From the NCBI GenBank assembly GCA_029747585.1, contig JAPEVF010000001.1, positions 256,864 to 320,863 on the forward strand: a stretch of 64,000 nt of DNA, in the 5' to 3' direction. The notes beneath the pieces were generated by a model. The model was not told the DNA's origin, made no database searches, and saw only the letters and a list, made by a program, of their open reading frames with translations. Below are positions 12,366 to 24,368 of this stretch, piece after piece. Position numbers and translations under genes: made by a program. Source of the DNA: Pleurotus djamor (Eukaryota > Basidiomycota > Agaricomycetes > Agaricales > Pleurotaceae). Position 1 is the first letter of the stretch. Every line of letters starts with the position of its first letter.

Positions 12366-15300
12366 TTAGTACGATAACTCAATATCCCCCTCAGCAACCA
12401 GGTCCATATCATGATAGCTAACCCTCCTTCCCGCAGCGGCTCTTGGATCCTCCTTGGCGTCCGGAGGTGGTGGGGGCGGCGGGCCAGTGTTCTGCGAGTT
12501 GGACCGTCCACCTCGTCTCGGTCCACCATTGCCGGCTTGTAGTGCAGAATCCAGCGCAGCAGCGGAAGGTTTGGGGGGTAGGCCGATGGCAGGCGGAAGA
12601 GTCGAGGTCTCTGATTGGGGTGCAAACCCAGTTATACGATCACTCAGACGCCTAGCTGTTGTTGCTTCATCACGGCGCATGGGTTGTGGCATGGGTTGGT
12701 AGCTGCCAGGCGGTGGCCCATTCTGCTCCCAATAACCATTGTGGTACAAAGGGGGATAAGACATCTGTGGGGTGTACTGGCCACCAGAGGGACGACCATA
12801 TTCAGGGGTGTAAACAGGTGCCTGTATCCCATACGCTTGCGGAGGAGGCTGCTGCCCACCAGTCTGCTGTGGCGGATGTACAAACGGTTGAATACGATGC
12901 GGGTCTAGAGCAAAGTTATTGAAATAAGGCAGCTGGGAAGGCCCAAGTCAGACAGAGTGTACGGCAAGAAGGCTAAGCAGAAACTCTTACATCGTCGAGG
13001 GGAGTAACGAGTTCGGGATGTTTATTCGCAATGTGCTTCTCGACGAACGAAGTTGCCTTGAACAACTTTTGACACGTCTTGCAGCGGAATTTGCCTTCGT
13101 CCTCCTGCTTGATATGAGGCTCAAGGACCTTGGAAAGTTCCCTAAAAGCACGGAGTGAGAATCAAGCAAGTAGAAACCAAGCTCGCATGGACGTACTCCT
13201 GATACCGCTTGCCGCCATATTCATGAGGATCCACCTGGTCTCTGTTGATGAGGAGCGCAACCTTCGAGTCAAGCCAATCAAGCCATCGTTCATCTTCATC
13301 GCCGAAATGAGAAATTCGATCATCCAACCCCAATCGAAGGGCAGAAAAAACGTACCAGTCCTCGCATTTTTCGCGTTCTCATTCTTCTTATCCCTCCCCC
13401 CGTCTTTCTCAGCATCAGCCTGCTCTTCCAGAGACTTATTCTCCTTGCCGGCATCCTTCTCATCCGCACTACCGGTCTTCCCAAACGGCTTTCGCTCGTG
13501 CTTAATACACTTACGCTGTAGCTCTTCAATGTGATCGGCAACAAGGGCGCAATAATAGCATGTGTGATACGCAGCTCGAAGATACGCGCAATACATATCC
13601 AGAGATACCGAAACCTAAACACAGTACACGTCTTCAATATCCCAACCAAGTACAATAACAAAAGAAACTGACCTTCTTTTCCTCATAAGCTTTCTCGTCA
13701 TTGATATCTACCCCTCCTTGTTCGCGCAAGTCGAACATAATCTTCTCGATCCTGCGCTCGACAGCTTCGCTTCCTTTCTCTTTAGGTTCTGGATCCTCTT
13801 CCAATGTCTCATCGTTCGACTCGTCCATCGGAGCGTCGCCGTCTGTTGGGGGAGCGTCCGTGCTTGACGAAGGCTTGAAAATACCGACTTTCTTGACCTT
13901 GGCAACACGAAGTTGAGCTGCCTCCGCCTCGAGAATGCCTGCGAGGATTTTGATATTCGCGAGATCTTTCTCAAGTCGGTCGGGGCGGCTCGCAATCTCC
14001 GGAGTATTGCGCAGCTTGGCAGTAAACGGACGAGTGTTGTGAGTGACATGTAGCTTGAATCCTTCGATCTTTTCCTTTCATTCAGCAAGCCGACCTTACA
14101 GACTGTGAGGAATGAATTGCGCACCTTCTTCTCGGATAACTCAGCCATAACAGCGCTCATATCAGCATCATCATTGAAGCGGATCCAACCCGCCCTGTAA
14201 TAATTGCGTTTCTGCATGGGATCCCCCAGTGCCAAATACTTGAAATTCGACATCTTAGATAGCGACTAGAACATATCATCAGCAAGTGAAACCAAGTCAA
14301 CGCATACACAGCACAAGAACATACATCTTCTAGCTTGACTCGTCCAATATCCGGGGGGATAGTCCGAATGGTCACCTGATTGCCTTCGGGCATCAATGAG
14401 ACCTCCTCCCCACGACCGGGAGCCTTGCGCGAGTCTTGAGAGGGACCCTTGCCATTCGTCTCCGTCTTGTTGACGTCTTGCTCCGTAGGATCGTCGTCCC
14501 CGTACATGCCAAACTGCATATCATCTTCCTGACCTTTCCCTTCATCAGTGCCATTCGAAATCCCATGGTCTCCATTCTGCGTGGATGTTGGCTCTGCCCC
14601 AACGGACTCTTGTTCCTTTGGATCCAGGTCGTACTTTCCAGCTTCGAGATCCATCAGGAAGGTATCAATCCGGCCTCTCCAACCCTCCTTACGGACTCGA
14701 GTACGAAGGGACTGGAACTCTGGCGCCGGGTCATACTTCTCCGCGAACCAGGGAGACTTTTTGTGGTGTTCGAACATAGTTGCGAGCTACAATACACATA
14801 AAAAGCATACATTTCAGTATCCCAACGTCATTCAAGGAGTATACGACCATGTGAAAACAAAAGCAATCCAAGAAAAACCAGGACCTGGTGCTGGTGAACG
14901 AGGGGGAGGACAAAGGACCCACCTGGTTAGCCGCAAACTCTTTTTTATAGTTCTCCCAACGAGTCTTGATACCATTCCTAGGCTTACTGCCATCACCAGC
15001 CTCTTGCTCCGCCGCTTTGTCGGCATTGTCTTCTTCAATGGCTTGCTGAGGGTAGTAATACCTGAACCACTCCGCGTATTGCTTCAACGACGCTGGATAG
15101 TCGAGATGGTGCGGGTCAGCGGGAGGTCGCCGGGACGGTGGGTAAGCGGGAGCATGGCGCCTCGGTGGGGACGCATAGCCATATCCCCCACGGGGTGCAT
15201 CTACGAAACGCAAGCAAACCAGATCATCAACAACCGACCCAACAGAGCATGAAACTTCAAGCAAGTACCATAATCATCACTGTATCGAGGTCGTGGGTCA

Positions 15301-15635
15301 TATCTGTCTCGTTCGTAGGGCGAAGGCGACCGTCGTCGTTTGCGGCTGTCTATTGAGAGCTGGTGAGCATCACACGGAAGCATACACCATGAACACAACT
15401 TACATTCATCCGGAGGGGGACTCCTACTGCGCCCACGACGCCCATAATCATACCCAGGTCGTTCCCTTTCATAATACGACCACCTCTCCCTCTCCTTGTC
15501 ATACGAATCATAATACCCATCCTGGGGATAATGCGGCTCCCCATACGACGACGGCCTAGGTGGATACGATCCACGAGAGGGAGAACGAGAGCGAGAGCGA
15601 CGAGGCGGAGGAGGATACGAGGAGGACCAGGACAT
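12366..15635 (-). CDS. ARS2/SERRATE/Pir2-family RNA-processing protein
   Basis: Many short exons join into one frame starting MSWSSSYPPPPRRSRSRSPS. The N-terminus is Arg/Ser/Tyr/Pro-rich. It is followed by the SERRATE/ARS2 block (DYPASLKQYAEWFRYYYPQQ, then KTRWENYKKEFAANQ, MFEHHKKSPWFAEKYDP and GWRGRIDTFLMDLEAGKYD). An RRM-like region follows (VTIRTIPPDIGRVKLED, YYRAGWIRFNDD), then an acidic helical region, a Cys-rich stretch (YHTCYYCALVADHIEELQRKC) and a C2H2-like finger (FRCKTCQKLFKATSFVEKH). The C-terminus is Pro/Gly/Gln-rich and ends ELSY at 12366. ARS2 homologues bridge the nuclear cap-binding complex to RNA decay and export machinery; fission yeast Pir2 acts in RNA elimination and heterochromatin. 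The domain order matches the family, so the identification is strong; the exact exon borders in the middle are less certain. Confidence 0.9.
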
Positions 15636-15961
15636 CTTTTGAAAGAAAAGGCAAGAAAACTGAGAGTGAAGCAACCATTTTCAGGATGGCTTTATCAGAG
15701 CGCTGAGACTGGAAGAGAGGTCGCATGGATAAGCACAGACCTCTTGAGATCGCTAACACAATGCTAGAAGCGACGTTCGCTGTTGGCTACGATGAGCACA
15801 ACAACTGCTTCAGACACGCTCAATTGTGGTTCGCGATGAAGACCCCACGACTGCCGAAATCCGGAGTTGAGAATGGATTCAAGCGGAGCGTAAATTACAT
15901 AACAACACAATCCCTAAATGGTGGGATGGTCCGTGCGGGAAATACAATGGCGAACCAAAGA

Positions 15962-16922
15962 TCAAAATAGATTGTTCAGTACACCATTCAACTGTGTTGT
16001 ATCCTCCTTCGCAGCCGGGGCAGCCTTTACTCGCTTTTTGGGACGTTTATCGTCTACATCCTCGCTTTTGCGCGTTTTTATGGGCTTCAGAACCATCTCC
16101 TCACCCTTTTCTCGTTTCTTCTCCACACGTTTGTCAAGCACATGAGCCAGTTCAACGTTCTTAAGATACGCCTGCTGCTCGGCTCTGGACTGAGACAACT
16201 CGACACGTAGTTTCGCAGCATGGATGGCTGCTTCGTGGGCTGAAGTTGGAGATTGATCCTCATGAGAGTGCAATTAGGCATGGAGACGAGAGGGGATACA
16301 TACCAACTTGTTCCGTTAGCATGTTCCACTTGAATTTTGGGAGGTACTTCATCGTCCATACATCATCACGCCAGCGAGTACCTTTCTTCCCGCCGATCGG
16401 TTGGGCATTGAGCATCTCGGCAACACTCCGTGCAATTTTCTTGTCCTTAAATTCGACCCATCCCTCGGTGAAATGCACCTTCTTCGTCGATGTGTATTTA
16501 CGACGCAAGTAGGCTCTCTTAGCATCTACGCATTAAAACGCCATGAGAAATGAGATGCCAGACAAATAATTGGAACAGAGGGGATGCGCACCTTCTTGTT
16601 GCAGGTACACCCGACCGATTTCACCATACGCACTCATCAGATGCTTAACCTTCGCAGGCCGCATCCCAGGTGGTATCCGCGATATATAGACGACCCCCGT
16701 TCGATTAAGAGCCGCATTATACGCTGCCAGAGCCTCTGGCGTTAGCGGTTTGACGATAGGTTCTGAAGGTCCAGCAAATCCATCGGGGAGCATTCCCTCG
16801 CCTAGTCCCTCCGGAAGGTCATCTTCAATGGGGCCCTCGTCGCCAGAGTGGTGTGACACGGTATCTTCCTCGCGCTGGGATGATGTGCTAGCAGCACCAG
16901 ATTCAGAGCCCGAAAATGACAT
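15962..16922 (-). CDS. ESF2: Esf2/ABT1-type pre-rRNA processing protein
   Basis: Three exons give about 295 residues. An acidic Ser-rich N-terminus leads to an RRM-like domain: [20 protein letters not shown] with [11 protein letters not shown], then [39 protein letters not shown] and [22 protein letters not shown] Lys/Arg-rich C-terminal tail follows ([11 protein letters not shown]). This order is typical of yeast Esf2 and animal ABT1, nucleolar small-subunit processome factors that stimulate the Dbp8 helicase in yeast. A Dbp8 homologue lies about 5 kb away in this same window. The start at 16922 (MSFSGSESG) and the TGA at 15962 are clear. Confidence 0.9.
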
Positions 16923-18556
16923 CGTAGCACGAAGTGTTATAAGCGCCGTGCACTTGCAACTCAAATTCCATGATGTCGATCGACCTTGGATCGACCCGGA
17001 ATAGTTCTACGTCAACCGATTAGGGTTTCTGACTGATCGCGAAGGGAGTCGCACAGACTCGAAATGACCACGTTACTTGCACCGTTTTTCCAATGGACAT
17101 TCGAGGAAAACACTGGAGTAGACTGGAAGTTGCGGCTCAACGCATCTCCCCACCTACCCAGCTAGCAGCTACTCGTAATCTCAACGGAAACCACCTACGG
17201 TCTCGCTGCAGGTGCCTCGAATAGCACAGCTGTCTCCTGCATATTTTCTAGCAGGGCCGGCTAGTGGACAACTCCATTGCTCATGTCTCATCGCTCCCCT
17301 TGCTGAATTCACTACCTGAAGACTCGACTTGTCTTCTCACAAATTGCGAAGAATCCAGACCTACCCCAAGGCGTTACGCTGCCCCTTTTTTCGCAGTAAA
17401 TTGCACACCAATACCGTCGACTAAACTTTCAGGTTATCGGTCTGTTCTTGCTGGGGCCTTGACACATGCTACTGCGACGGCAATGCGACTAGAGTATAGA
17501 GTAGAGCTCGCCATGACTCCTCTTCACTATGCTGACCCCGTCATGCGACAAACTCGACTCATGAACCCTTGTCTATCAGTTCCTTGTCATTGGGTGTCTA
17601 CGCGGTGTACTGAGATCCATCAACGAGGTCCACTAACGCAAAATTGTCATAAGCAAAAGTTCCTCGTCTGCGCCGCTGGAGACACGGCAAGATTGACCGA
17701 GGGATGAAGGATGAAGGATGAATGATATGCATGGCGGACTGAGGGCGTTGGGGTGGGAGGAGTAGCGGGTACTCGCTGCGCAAAGGTCCCCTGCGTGCTA
17801 TATCTTGTACCCATAACCGCCGAATTAAGCAAGGAAACCAAGGGCTTGATAGACAGGTAACGTCACTTCTGCCATCTCCCTGCTTCCTTCTTACTCTCTT
17901 ACCTCCAGGATCCGGGTGTTTGTCTTAAATTCGTAGCAACAAGCAGAACGTGTAAAACGGCGCGAGCAATCGATAAACGTGCTATACATCAAGACTCCCG
18001 AGTCGTGATCATGCACACTACCCAGGCCTCGAGCTGAACGATAATTCAAACCACCAAGCCAACGTCAGGTATATAATGCAAGATCATAGACAAGTAAATA
18101 CATCTTATGTTAACGTATATATTTAGATGCGTGAAAAAATACAAGATAAACTCGAATCAAGCGTGTGTGCGTCCGAGGTAGGCATAAAGATAACTAGTAA
18201 ATATACTACATATTTTTAGTTCGTTCGAATGAGTCAAGGTGTGTGTGTGTGTCCGCTAGTAAAAACCGTGTGTGTACGAGCGGAGTAGATTGGGGGAATG
18301 CGATGGTGATGAGATGTAACAACAGGAAAAATGCACGGGTTGGGGTATATCCGACGTTGAGAAACCTAAGTGTAAAAAGGCAGCGAGGAGATGGTTGGTG
18401 TCTATAGTTACAGTGATACTTCATGATGACGAAGGGGATGCAAGAAAATTCTAGAAAAGTGCCAAAGGGGGACATTGAAAGGCAGGACGTGTGCAGTGCT
18501 TGATAATGTACGGGGCTTTGATGAATATTTTGTTTAGATTGTACGCTAAGGGAAGG
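16923..18556. other. Long gene-poor interval with minor simple repeats
   Basis: About 1.6 kb separate the Esf2 gene from the BTB gene. One plus-strand open frame (17264-17707) has no family features and no convincing exon context. The stretch contains three GGATGAA units (17702-17722), a seven-unit GT repeat (18239-18252) and A/T-rich sequence between 18060 and 18220. I see no tRNA, snoRNA box pair or transposon end. It may hold the Esf2 promoter and the BTB gene's 3' UTR. Confidence 0.5.
18239..18252. repeat. GT microsatellite, seven units
   Basis: A run of seven GT dinucleotides lies in the non-coding interval downstream of the BTB gene. Related but broken GTGTG runs follow within 40 bp. 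Confidence 0.8.
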
Positions 18557-19657
18557 TCAGGATTCTTGGTTGTTGCTTGATTGAAATGAAGGTGATACCT
18601 TGACGATGGACCATTGTACTATGACATCCTTGATACGCTGCTTGAGAGTCAAGCGACACTGATCGCAAGTGAGGTGGTCTTCGAGTGGCTTGAGCGCTGA
18701 TTCCATGGTGGACGTGGAGACGTCTAAAAGAAGCTTGTCAGTATAACCGAGAAAACAAGATAAGAAACCAATCACCTGGCCTGGCATCCCAAGCAAAGTA
18801 CGCCGACGCCAAAGCCCAGGCGCGTGTAAGTTTCTTCTGTTCAACGAAATCGCAAGTTGACGTAGGGGGATGCGGATGCGGCGGCGGAAGAAGGATGCGT
18901 TTTAGAGCCTCGATGCGGCCGAAATGGAGAAAGAAGAGGCGTTTTAGGTACACGGGACCGATTTGACGGGCCATATCATCCGTGACCGAGGAAAGATGGA
19001 AGCCCAGGAGATGGGAGGAGACAGCCACCGCGAGGGAGTCGATGTGGAGAGATGCGGCGAGGGCGTAGATGTCGAGGGGATGGAGAGGGCCGTATGAGAG
19101 GAGCAGGGTGTAGAGTGGCGTAGAGGGATAGATACGCGATCGAGGTGAGATGCCATAATAAGGCAGGCGCTGGACTGCGGTGACTAGAGTCTGGATGGGT
19201 GGGGAGTAGTGCGCGCAGGACATGTCGTAAGCAGCGTGGAGGATGACGTTGAGGACGGGGGACGTGTCGGGGACATTGACGATGGGAGGATCCACGTCAG
19301 GTGGCTGTGATGCGGGGAGGATCGAGCGGAACGCATTGTCCGAGGCAGCGAGGAGGATGTGCGAGTGGACATAGAAGAAGACGGCGTCAGAGGCGAGCAG
19401 GATGATGTCAGCAGGGAGGGGGCTGGTCTGTGCGCCGGGGAAGAAGGTGGTGGAGACAGAGACGAGCGTGTTGTCGTCGTGACTTTCCTGGGCGACTTCG
19501 ATGGCCGGCGTAGAGTCGTGGGATTCCTGGGAGGGAGGGAGTGAGTGATCGAGATGGTGACAGAGTGACAGTGACTTACAGGAGGAGTTGGGATCTGCGA
19601 CGAGGGCGGGCAGGGCTCCGTGACAAACTGAAGAACAGAATCCCAGTCTGGGTCCAT
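18557..19657 (-). CDS. BTB/POZ-domain protein
   Basis: Three exons give about 330 residues, starting MDPDWDSVLQF at 19657. The first intron removes a GTAAGT...CCCAG segment after QIPTPP. The BTB core is visible as PADIILLASDAVFFYVHSHI and LLAASDNAF, with VLNVILHAAYDM and ALAASLHIDSLAVAVSSHLL behind it. This resembles the large family of basidiomycete BTB proteins of unknown targets. A CxxC pair (CDQC) lies near the C-terminus. In other fungi BTB proteins dimerise and some act as cullin-3 adaptors; nothing here shows a partner. The last exon may be spliced again: a GTATCA...CTTAG segment would give a slightly different end near 18540. Confidence 0.75.
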
Positions 19658-19704
19658 TGTGGGGTTGGGGGCAGGACACTAGACATCATTCCTCTCGCTC
19701 GCCA

Positions 19705-20165
19705 TCGGTATTATACAAAACCTCTCGCGACCTGCTCCACAACGTCTTCCCACGCCTCTCATCCTTCGCCCTGTGAATCTCGTCGCGTTTTCCAATCTTA
19801 GCCCCGTGTGCAAGCTCCCGCAATGATACTGAGCCCGTCTATGTCACCGCGACACGGGCAACAACACCCTTCAATCACCACAACCTCACCAAGGCGCTGA
19901 ACCGTCGACGCTCGATCATTTCAGAGCTTCTCCAATACCCTTGCCTCGGGCACCGTCATTATCTTCTAATTCCGTATCTGCACAGCGCGCAATGTGACCT
20001 CTCTCAATACGTCCTTGCTGTGTGCACCCCAGTTTCTGATCCACTTACCTATTCCTTTCTCCACTCGGAACATACTGCCTCCTCGTCATCCTTCGTGATA
20101 AAGCTTAAGTAAATCGCAATCCCCTTCGCCCAGCACGCGATGTTCGTCCGACTCGGTGCATCCCT
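19705..20165 (-). pseudogene. Decayed duplicate of the 3' end and 3' flank of the Dbp8 gene (copy A, distal part)
   Basis: This stretch aligns by eye with 21530-21930, the last exon, last intron and 3' flank of the nearby Dbp8 gene. A 40-base stretch around CTTCTCCAATACCCTTGCCT matches continuously, including CGGGCACCGTCATT. Protein-level traces remain: an open stretch reads RTNIACWAKGIAI and SFITKDDEEAV where Dbp8 reads [12 protein letters not shown] and [11 protein letters not shown]. The match covers the helicase's last intron and sequence beyond its stop codon. That points to a duplication of genomic DNA, not to a reverse-transcribed mRNA copy. Many small indels and lost stops make it non-functional. 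Boundaries are approximate. Confidence 0.75.
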
Positions 20166-20549
20166 CGTCGCTCTTCTCCAGACATATACATACTTACCAG
20201 TCGACTGGGGATCAAGCCTTCCAAAACGCGTACTTGGCTGTGTAAAGCACGTCCTGACGTCAGCTATCAAAATTTCTCCGGTAGCGCTTCGGCCAAACCG
20301 TTTTAGCACGTCTGTTGCCGAATCTCGGAGATCTCGCGTCTTAGCACTAGAAATGCCTGCACTTCAGAATCTTGCCAAGCTCAGCATTTGGACCTCCAAT
20401 GATGTTTCTTCTTAGGTCACACACTTGCTGACACTCGACTCTTGCTTCGCATCGCGTTGTGACCCAGACGAGAGACGCAAATCGCACCAAACTAGGAGCC
20501 TCCCCTGATCCCTCCCCCTATTACCCACCCTATCCCATCAACCAACACT

Positions 20550-20760
20550 AAACGTTCGAGTGTTTGCCGTTTTGCCTTCCGGTACACCACACCGCGTTTT
20601 CGAGGGTCAATAGCAGCCTGCAGGCGATATCGGGATGGAACTACATAAGATGCACCCATGCGATTCTCGTAATAAAGGTGAAGGAGACACGGTCTCCACT
20701 CAAGCAGGGCTGGGATCACCGCGAGGCATTTACTCGGGGGAGGATCGAGGAGGACTACTT
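20550..20760 (-). pseudogene. Decayed duplicate of an internal Dbp8 segment (copy A, proximal part)
   Basis: Scattered matches correspond to 22240-22440 of the functional helicase gene: GCCGTTTTGCCTTCCGGT-like sequence, a CACACCGCGTTTT block, and the shared GACACGGTCTCCAC motif followed by a GCGAGGCA motif. The order is the same as in the functional gene. The sequence between this piece and the previous one has diverged beyond recognition. Boundaries are approximate. Confidence 0.55.
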
Positions 20761-21169
20761 GGATGACTGAGAGTGCTATATGATGGTAAAGAAAATTGAG
20801 AGCGTGGAATCTCATTCATAGTCCGTCGTGGAGTGTACACCAAGATCATTCATACCGGCACCGTATCGTATGTGTACCTGAGCTTTCTATCAAGAAGGTC
20901 TTAGGTGGGGACTCCATGAGGACGCGCGCGTATAAGCTATCAGGGGCAGCAGCATCATCTTCATTGGAATATTCTGTCAACCATAGTGTTCCAGCGTCGC
21001 ACTTTCAAGCTCGGGAACCATGTATGAAGGGAACCTTTGGTACTCAGTCAACCACGGGTGCAGCCTCGTCATTCGGAGATATCCAACAACACATCGCCGT
21101 CGAATGTCGATCAGATCTCGAATCGTTGTACTATATGTAGAGTAGAGTATACGCAGTTCGTTCATTTTC

Positions 21170-21430
21170 GAATTTCTTCAAGAGTTCCATAAATGCATTG
21201 TCTCTGCCTTCAGGTACGCCACACTGCATTGCAATTCTGAGGGGCGATTCCTTCCGGAGAAGGATGGCATAAGGATAGATATCGAAGAGATCAAGTTCCC
21301 AAACCGTGGGATGGAAGTTCCAAGATAAACGATTTATCGCAGTGTTTGTGGACACGGTCTCCACACCAGTAGGTTTGAGATTACCATGAGGCATGTAAGT
21401 ATGTAGGGGGAGGTAAGTAAGTGCCTCCTC
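21170..21430 (-). pseudogene. Second decayed duplicate of the same internal Dbp8 segment (copy B)
   Basis: On the minus strand an open frame reads GVETVST, then PTVWELDLFDI and later CGVPEGRD. The functional gene reads [17 protein letters not shown] and RRGAPEGNG at 22260-22400. The GACACGGTCTCCAC motif recurs at about 21351-21364. It directly abuts the 3' flank of the functional gene, so at least two partial copies lie in tandem and in the same orientation downstream of it. Helicase motifs are absent and the sequence cannot be active. Confidence 0.65.
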
Positions 21431-21649
21431 GGGATCGGCAGGGGGACAGGCAGAGAACCGAGTCCCAGTCGTTGCATAATCATGAAGGGGTATTAGATGG
21501 TAGGACAGCAAACATACTTTTAGCGACTATCATTATTATTATACAAAACTTCGCGCCTTCGTCCTGTGGATCTGTTCGCGTTTCCCAAACTCGGTCTCCT
21601 GAAGCTCCTGTAATGATAGTGAGTCCGGTATGTCCACTGCTAGCGGCGG

Positions 21650-23523
21650 TCAATCACCCACCATCTTTGCAAGACGCTTAGCCGTCGACACCCCATTCAG
21701 CTTCTCCAATACCCTTGCCTCGGGCACCGTCATTTCTTCCAATTTAGTACCTGCACAAGCGCACAATGTGACCACTGTCAACCCGCCATCATACCACGCC
21801 GATTCCGATCCCACTTACCTATCCGTTTCTCCACACGGAGCACCCTCTCTTCGTCATGTTCCGTGACAAAGCTAATCGCAATACCCCCTCGCCCAGCACG
21901 CGCCGTTCGTCCAACCCGATGCGTATACTCCTCCGCTTCTTCAGGCATGTCCCAATTAATAACCATAGCAACATCTTCGATATCCAGCCCTCTCGCTCCA
22001 ACGTCCGTGCTCACCAGCACAGGCACCACATACGACCGGAAAAGCGAAAGCGACGTCAACCTTTCGCGCTGCGTCAGCCGCGAGTGGAGTGACGTCGTTC
22101 GGATATTCAGCACCTTGAGCAAACTGCAAACATACGCCGCAGTATGTGCACGTCGCACGAAGATAATCGTAGGCGGTGGCTGAGCAAACTCCTCGTCATC
22201 GTCTTCTTGCGTTTTCTTCGGCTTCTTCGCGTTCCCTTTGCTTTTACCTTTACCTTTGCCTTTGCCGTTACCCTCAGGAGCCCCACGCCGCATTTTTAGG
22301 GTCGATTCCGGGGGATGACACAAGATATCGAAGAGATAAAGTTCCCGAACGTGTGACGGAACCAAGATATACGATTGTCGTAGCGTAGACACGGTCTCCA
22401 CACTAGCAAGGGACTCAGATCAGCACGAGGCACGATCTAAAAAAAAGTCAACTTCACGTACGACTCCGTCATTCGATGTATAAACGGACGTTGTTTTCCA
22501 GGCTTCGGCGCTGCTGCTGCGACATCTTCGATCGACTGCGTCAGAGTGGCTGTAAATAAGCAGGTTTGCCTATCCTTGGGCAGAGCTCCAAATAGATACG
22601 ACAGTTCCGGTGCAAATGTTGGCGTGAGTAGGCGATCTGCTTCATCGAGTACCTTGAAAGAGAGGGTGGGCAGCGTGAGGTTGAGACTCGCGTGTACACG
22701 TGTAAAGACAAGCTCAACTGACCAGAAATTTGACACGGGAGACATCCCACTCTCCACTACTGCTCTTCAGATGATCGACAATGCGCCCAGGGGTGGCGAT
22801 CACCACATGAGGGCGATTTCCGAGTTCGATAGCTTGTGCAATCATGTCCATTCCACCCACAATAACAGCAGTTCGGACGTTCATGGAGCCTCCCAAAACC
22901 GCAAATTGTTCCGATATCTGGAATGCCAGTTCCCTGTCAATGATTACGCTGAGATGTCAAGGATAAACTATACGGTTTTTCATTACCTTGTAGGCGTCAA
23001 CACGAGGGCGAAAATGCCATACGGGTCGATGGACAGCTTCTGTAGAATAGGAAGCGCAAACGCTATTGTTTTTCCAGAACCTGTCTTCGCGTTTCCGATA
23101 CAATCCCTATCTGGTCTCGTGAGTTGGTAAAAATGCTATCGAGGCATCATGAATCCGACAATCAACACACGTACTTGCCAGCAGTGGAGGTATGCAGGCG
23201 GCTTGGATTTCTGTGGGCTTCTTGATCGACATAGTGTTCAGTGCGGCTTGGAGTGGCTGAGAGATTCCAAGCGCAGCGAACGAATCAGCGAGTTTTGGGG
23301 AGGATAAGGTAGACTTGGGAGTCTGGTCATTGCGTGCAGGAATTTCTCGGCGTAGACGGTCTCCAACATGAAGTCGGCTTGGTTGTTCAAGCCATTCGTT
23401 ATCTAGAGTGTCACCGTCGTCGTCGCGATCTGAGTCTCCAGAGTTCGAAGCGTCATCTGATGGGTCTGAATCATGGATAGAGCTTGACCTTGAAGATGGC
23501 TGGGTGGTGGCCTTGCGCTTCAT
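21650..23523 (-). CDS. DBP8: DEAD-box ATP-dependent RNA helicase, Dbp8/DDX49 type
   Basis: Six exons or so give about 535 residues. All helicase motifs are visible: [14 protein letters not shown] and [14 protein letters not shown] (Q motif), AKTGSGKT (I), PTRELA (Ia), [12 protein letters not shown] (Ib), LDEADRLL (II), FTATLTQS (III, TAT in place of SAT), [11 protein letters not shown] (IV), [11 protein letters not shown] (V) and [13 protein letters not shown] (VI). A Lys/Gly-rich insert followed by an acidic run sits between motifs III and IV. The last intron is spliced after KRIG and leads to [18 protein letters not shown] and a TGA at 21650. Dbp8 acts in 40S ribosome assembly in the nucleolus, and in yeast is stimulated by Esf2, whose homologue lies nearby. 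The start [11 protein letters not shown] precedes an acidic Ser-rich leader. Confidence 0.9.
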
Positions 23524-23716
23524 GAATAGAAAAGAACAGTGAGAAATAGGGGCTGCTAAATTTGCTTTGGCCTTGACCTTGAGCTTGAGGTTTTGTCAAC
23601 CCCACCGATTCGGTGATGTAACGCTGCCCGAAGATGCTTGAGCGCCACAAGTGTATCAAGCCAGTCCTCTCCATTCTCACCGGCAGAGTTCACACAGCCA
23701 AGTGAATGTTGTCACC

Positions 23717-24368
23717 ATGCCATATCGCAAGCAAATCATCCCAGTGCAAGCCCAACTCGTCTCTTTCGACACAGACATTCCACCTGCAGTAGTGCTTGCA
23801 CGGCTTGACAAACACCTCAACCGCGACCAAGCAGACCAATTGATCCCAACACTTATACAATCCAAGACGAAGGACGACATCACGAAAGGCGTCAATTCTT
23901 TACTCAAGGAATCCGGTTTCTTGTGAGTACAGAGATAAATTCGATACAAAGATAGCAATGCAAACGATCAAAACCATAACTCTAAAAATACAAATAAATA
24001 GATACTTCTCCTCCCTCCCTCACCACAACTGGCTGAGGAAATACTACCAGAGTGATTTCCCAGTCACGGTGACGTATACAATAGGGAACCCGCTAGTCGC
24101 ACAGACGATTATACAAGAAGAGCCTCGGGCGGCGGCGCAGATACCTCCTCGTATCCTCGTTCTCGGAAAGGCAGACGGATCGGGAACGAGCATCGTATAT
24201 CATCTTCCTTCATCGATCATGCAATTTGAGGAGAACCAAGAGTTGAAAGAGGCGTTAGAGGCGCTGGATGCGAAACTGGAGAAGTTTGTAGTCGATTTCT
24301 TGCTGTCGGATACAGAGTGGGAGATGCAGACGAGTGATGGTGAACCAGCACCTAGTGAAACTCATTGA
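23717..24368 (+). CDS. DUF302-like (TT1751-fold) small protein
   Basis: Two exons (23717-23922 and 24002-24368) give 190 residues. An alpha/beta pattern begins VSFDTDIPPAVVLARLDKHL. After the intron TIGNPLVAQTIIQEEPRAA and PPRILVLGKADGSGTSIVY resemble the DUF302 core, where an NP-x-A segment and a strand of hydrophobic residues recur. No catalytic motif is known for DUF302, and its function is undefined. The length fits a single-domain cytosolic protein; no signal peptide or membrane segment is seen. Its stop codon overlaps the stop region of the convergent HMG-box gene by 7 bp. The DUF302 assignment is by pattern memory only. Confidence 0.6.

Noticed and set aside
17264..17707. 147-codon plus-strand open frame in the long interval
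   Set aside because: Its composition is atypical (scattered Cys, His and Thr), it has no family motif and no exon context; probably chance.
20049..20309. 86-codon minus-strand frame as a small gene
   Set aside because: It matches the C-terminal helicase region of the adjacent Dbp8 gene in degraded form and belongs to the decayed copy.
21131..21511. 126-codon minus-strand frame as a gene
   Set aside because: Its recognisable peptides are shifted remnants of Dbp8 and no helicase motif is complete.
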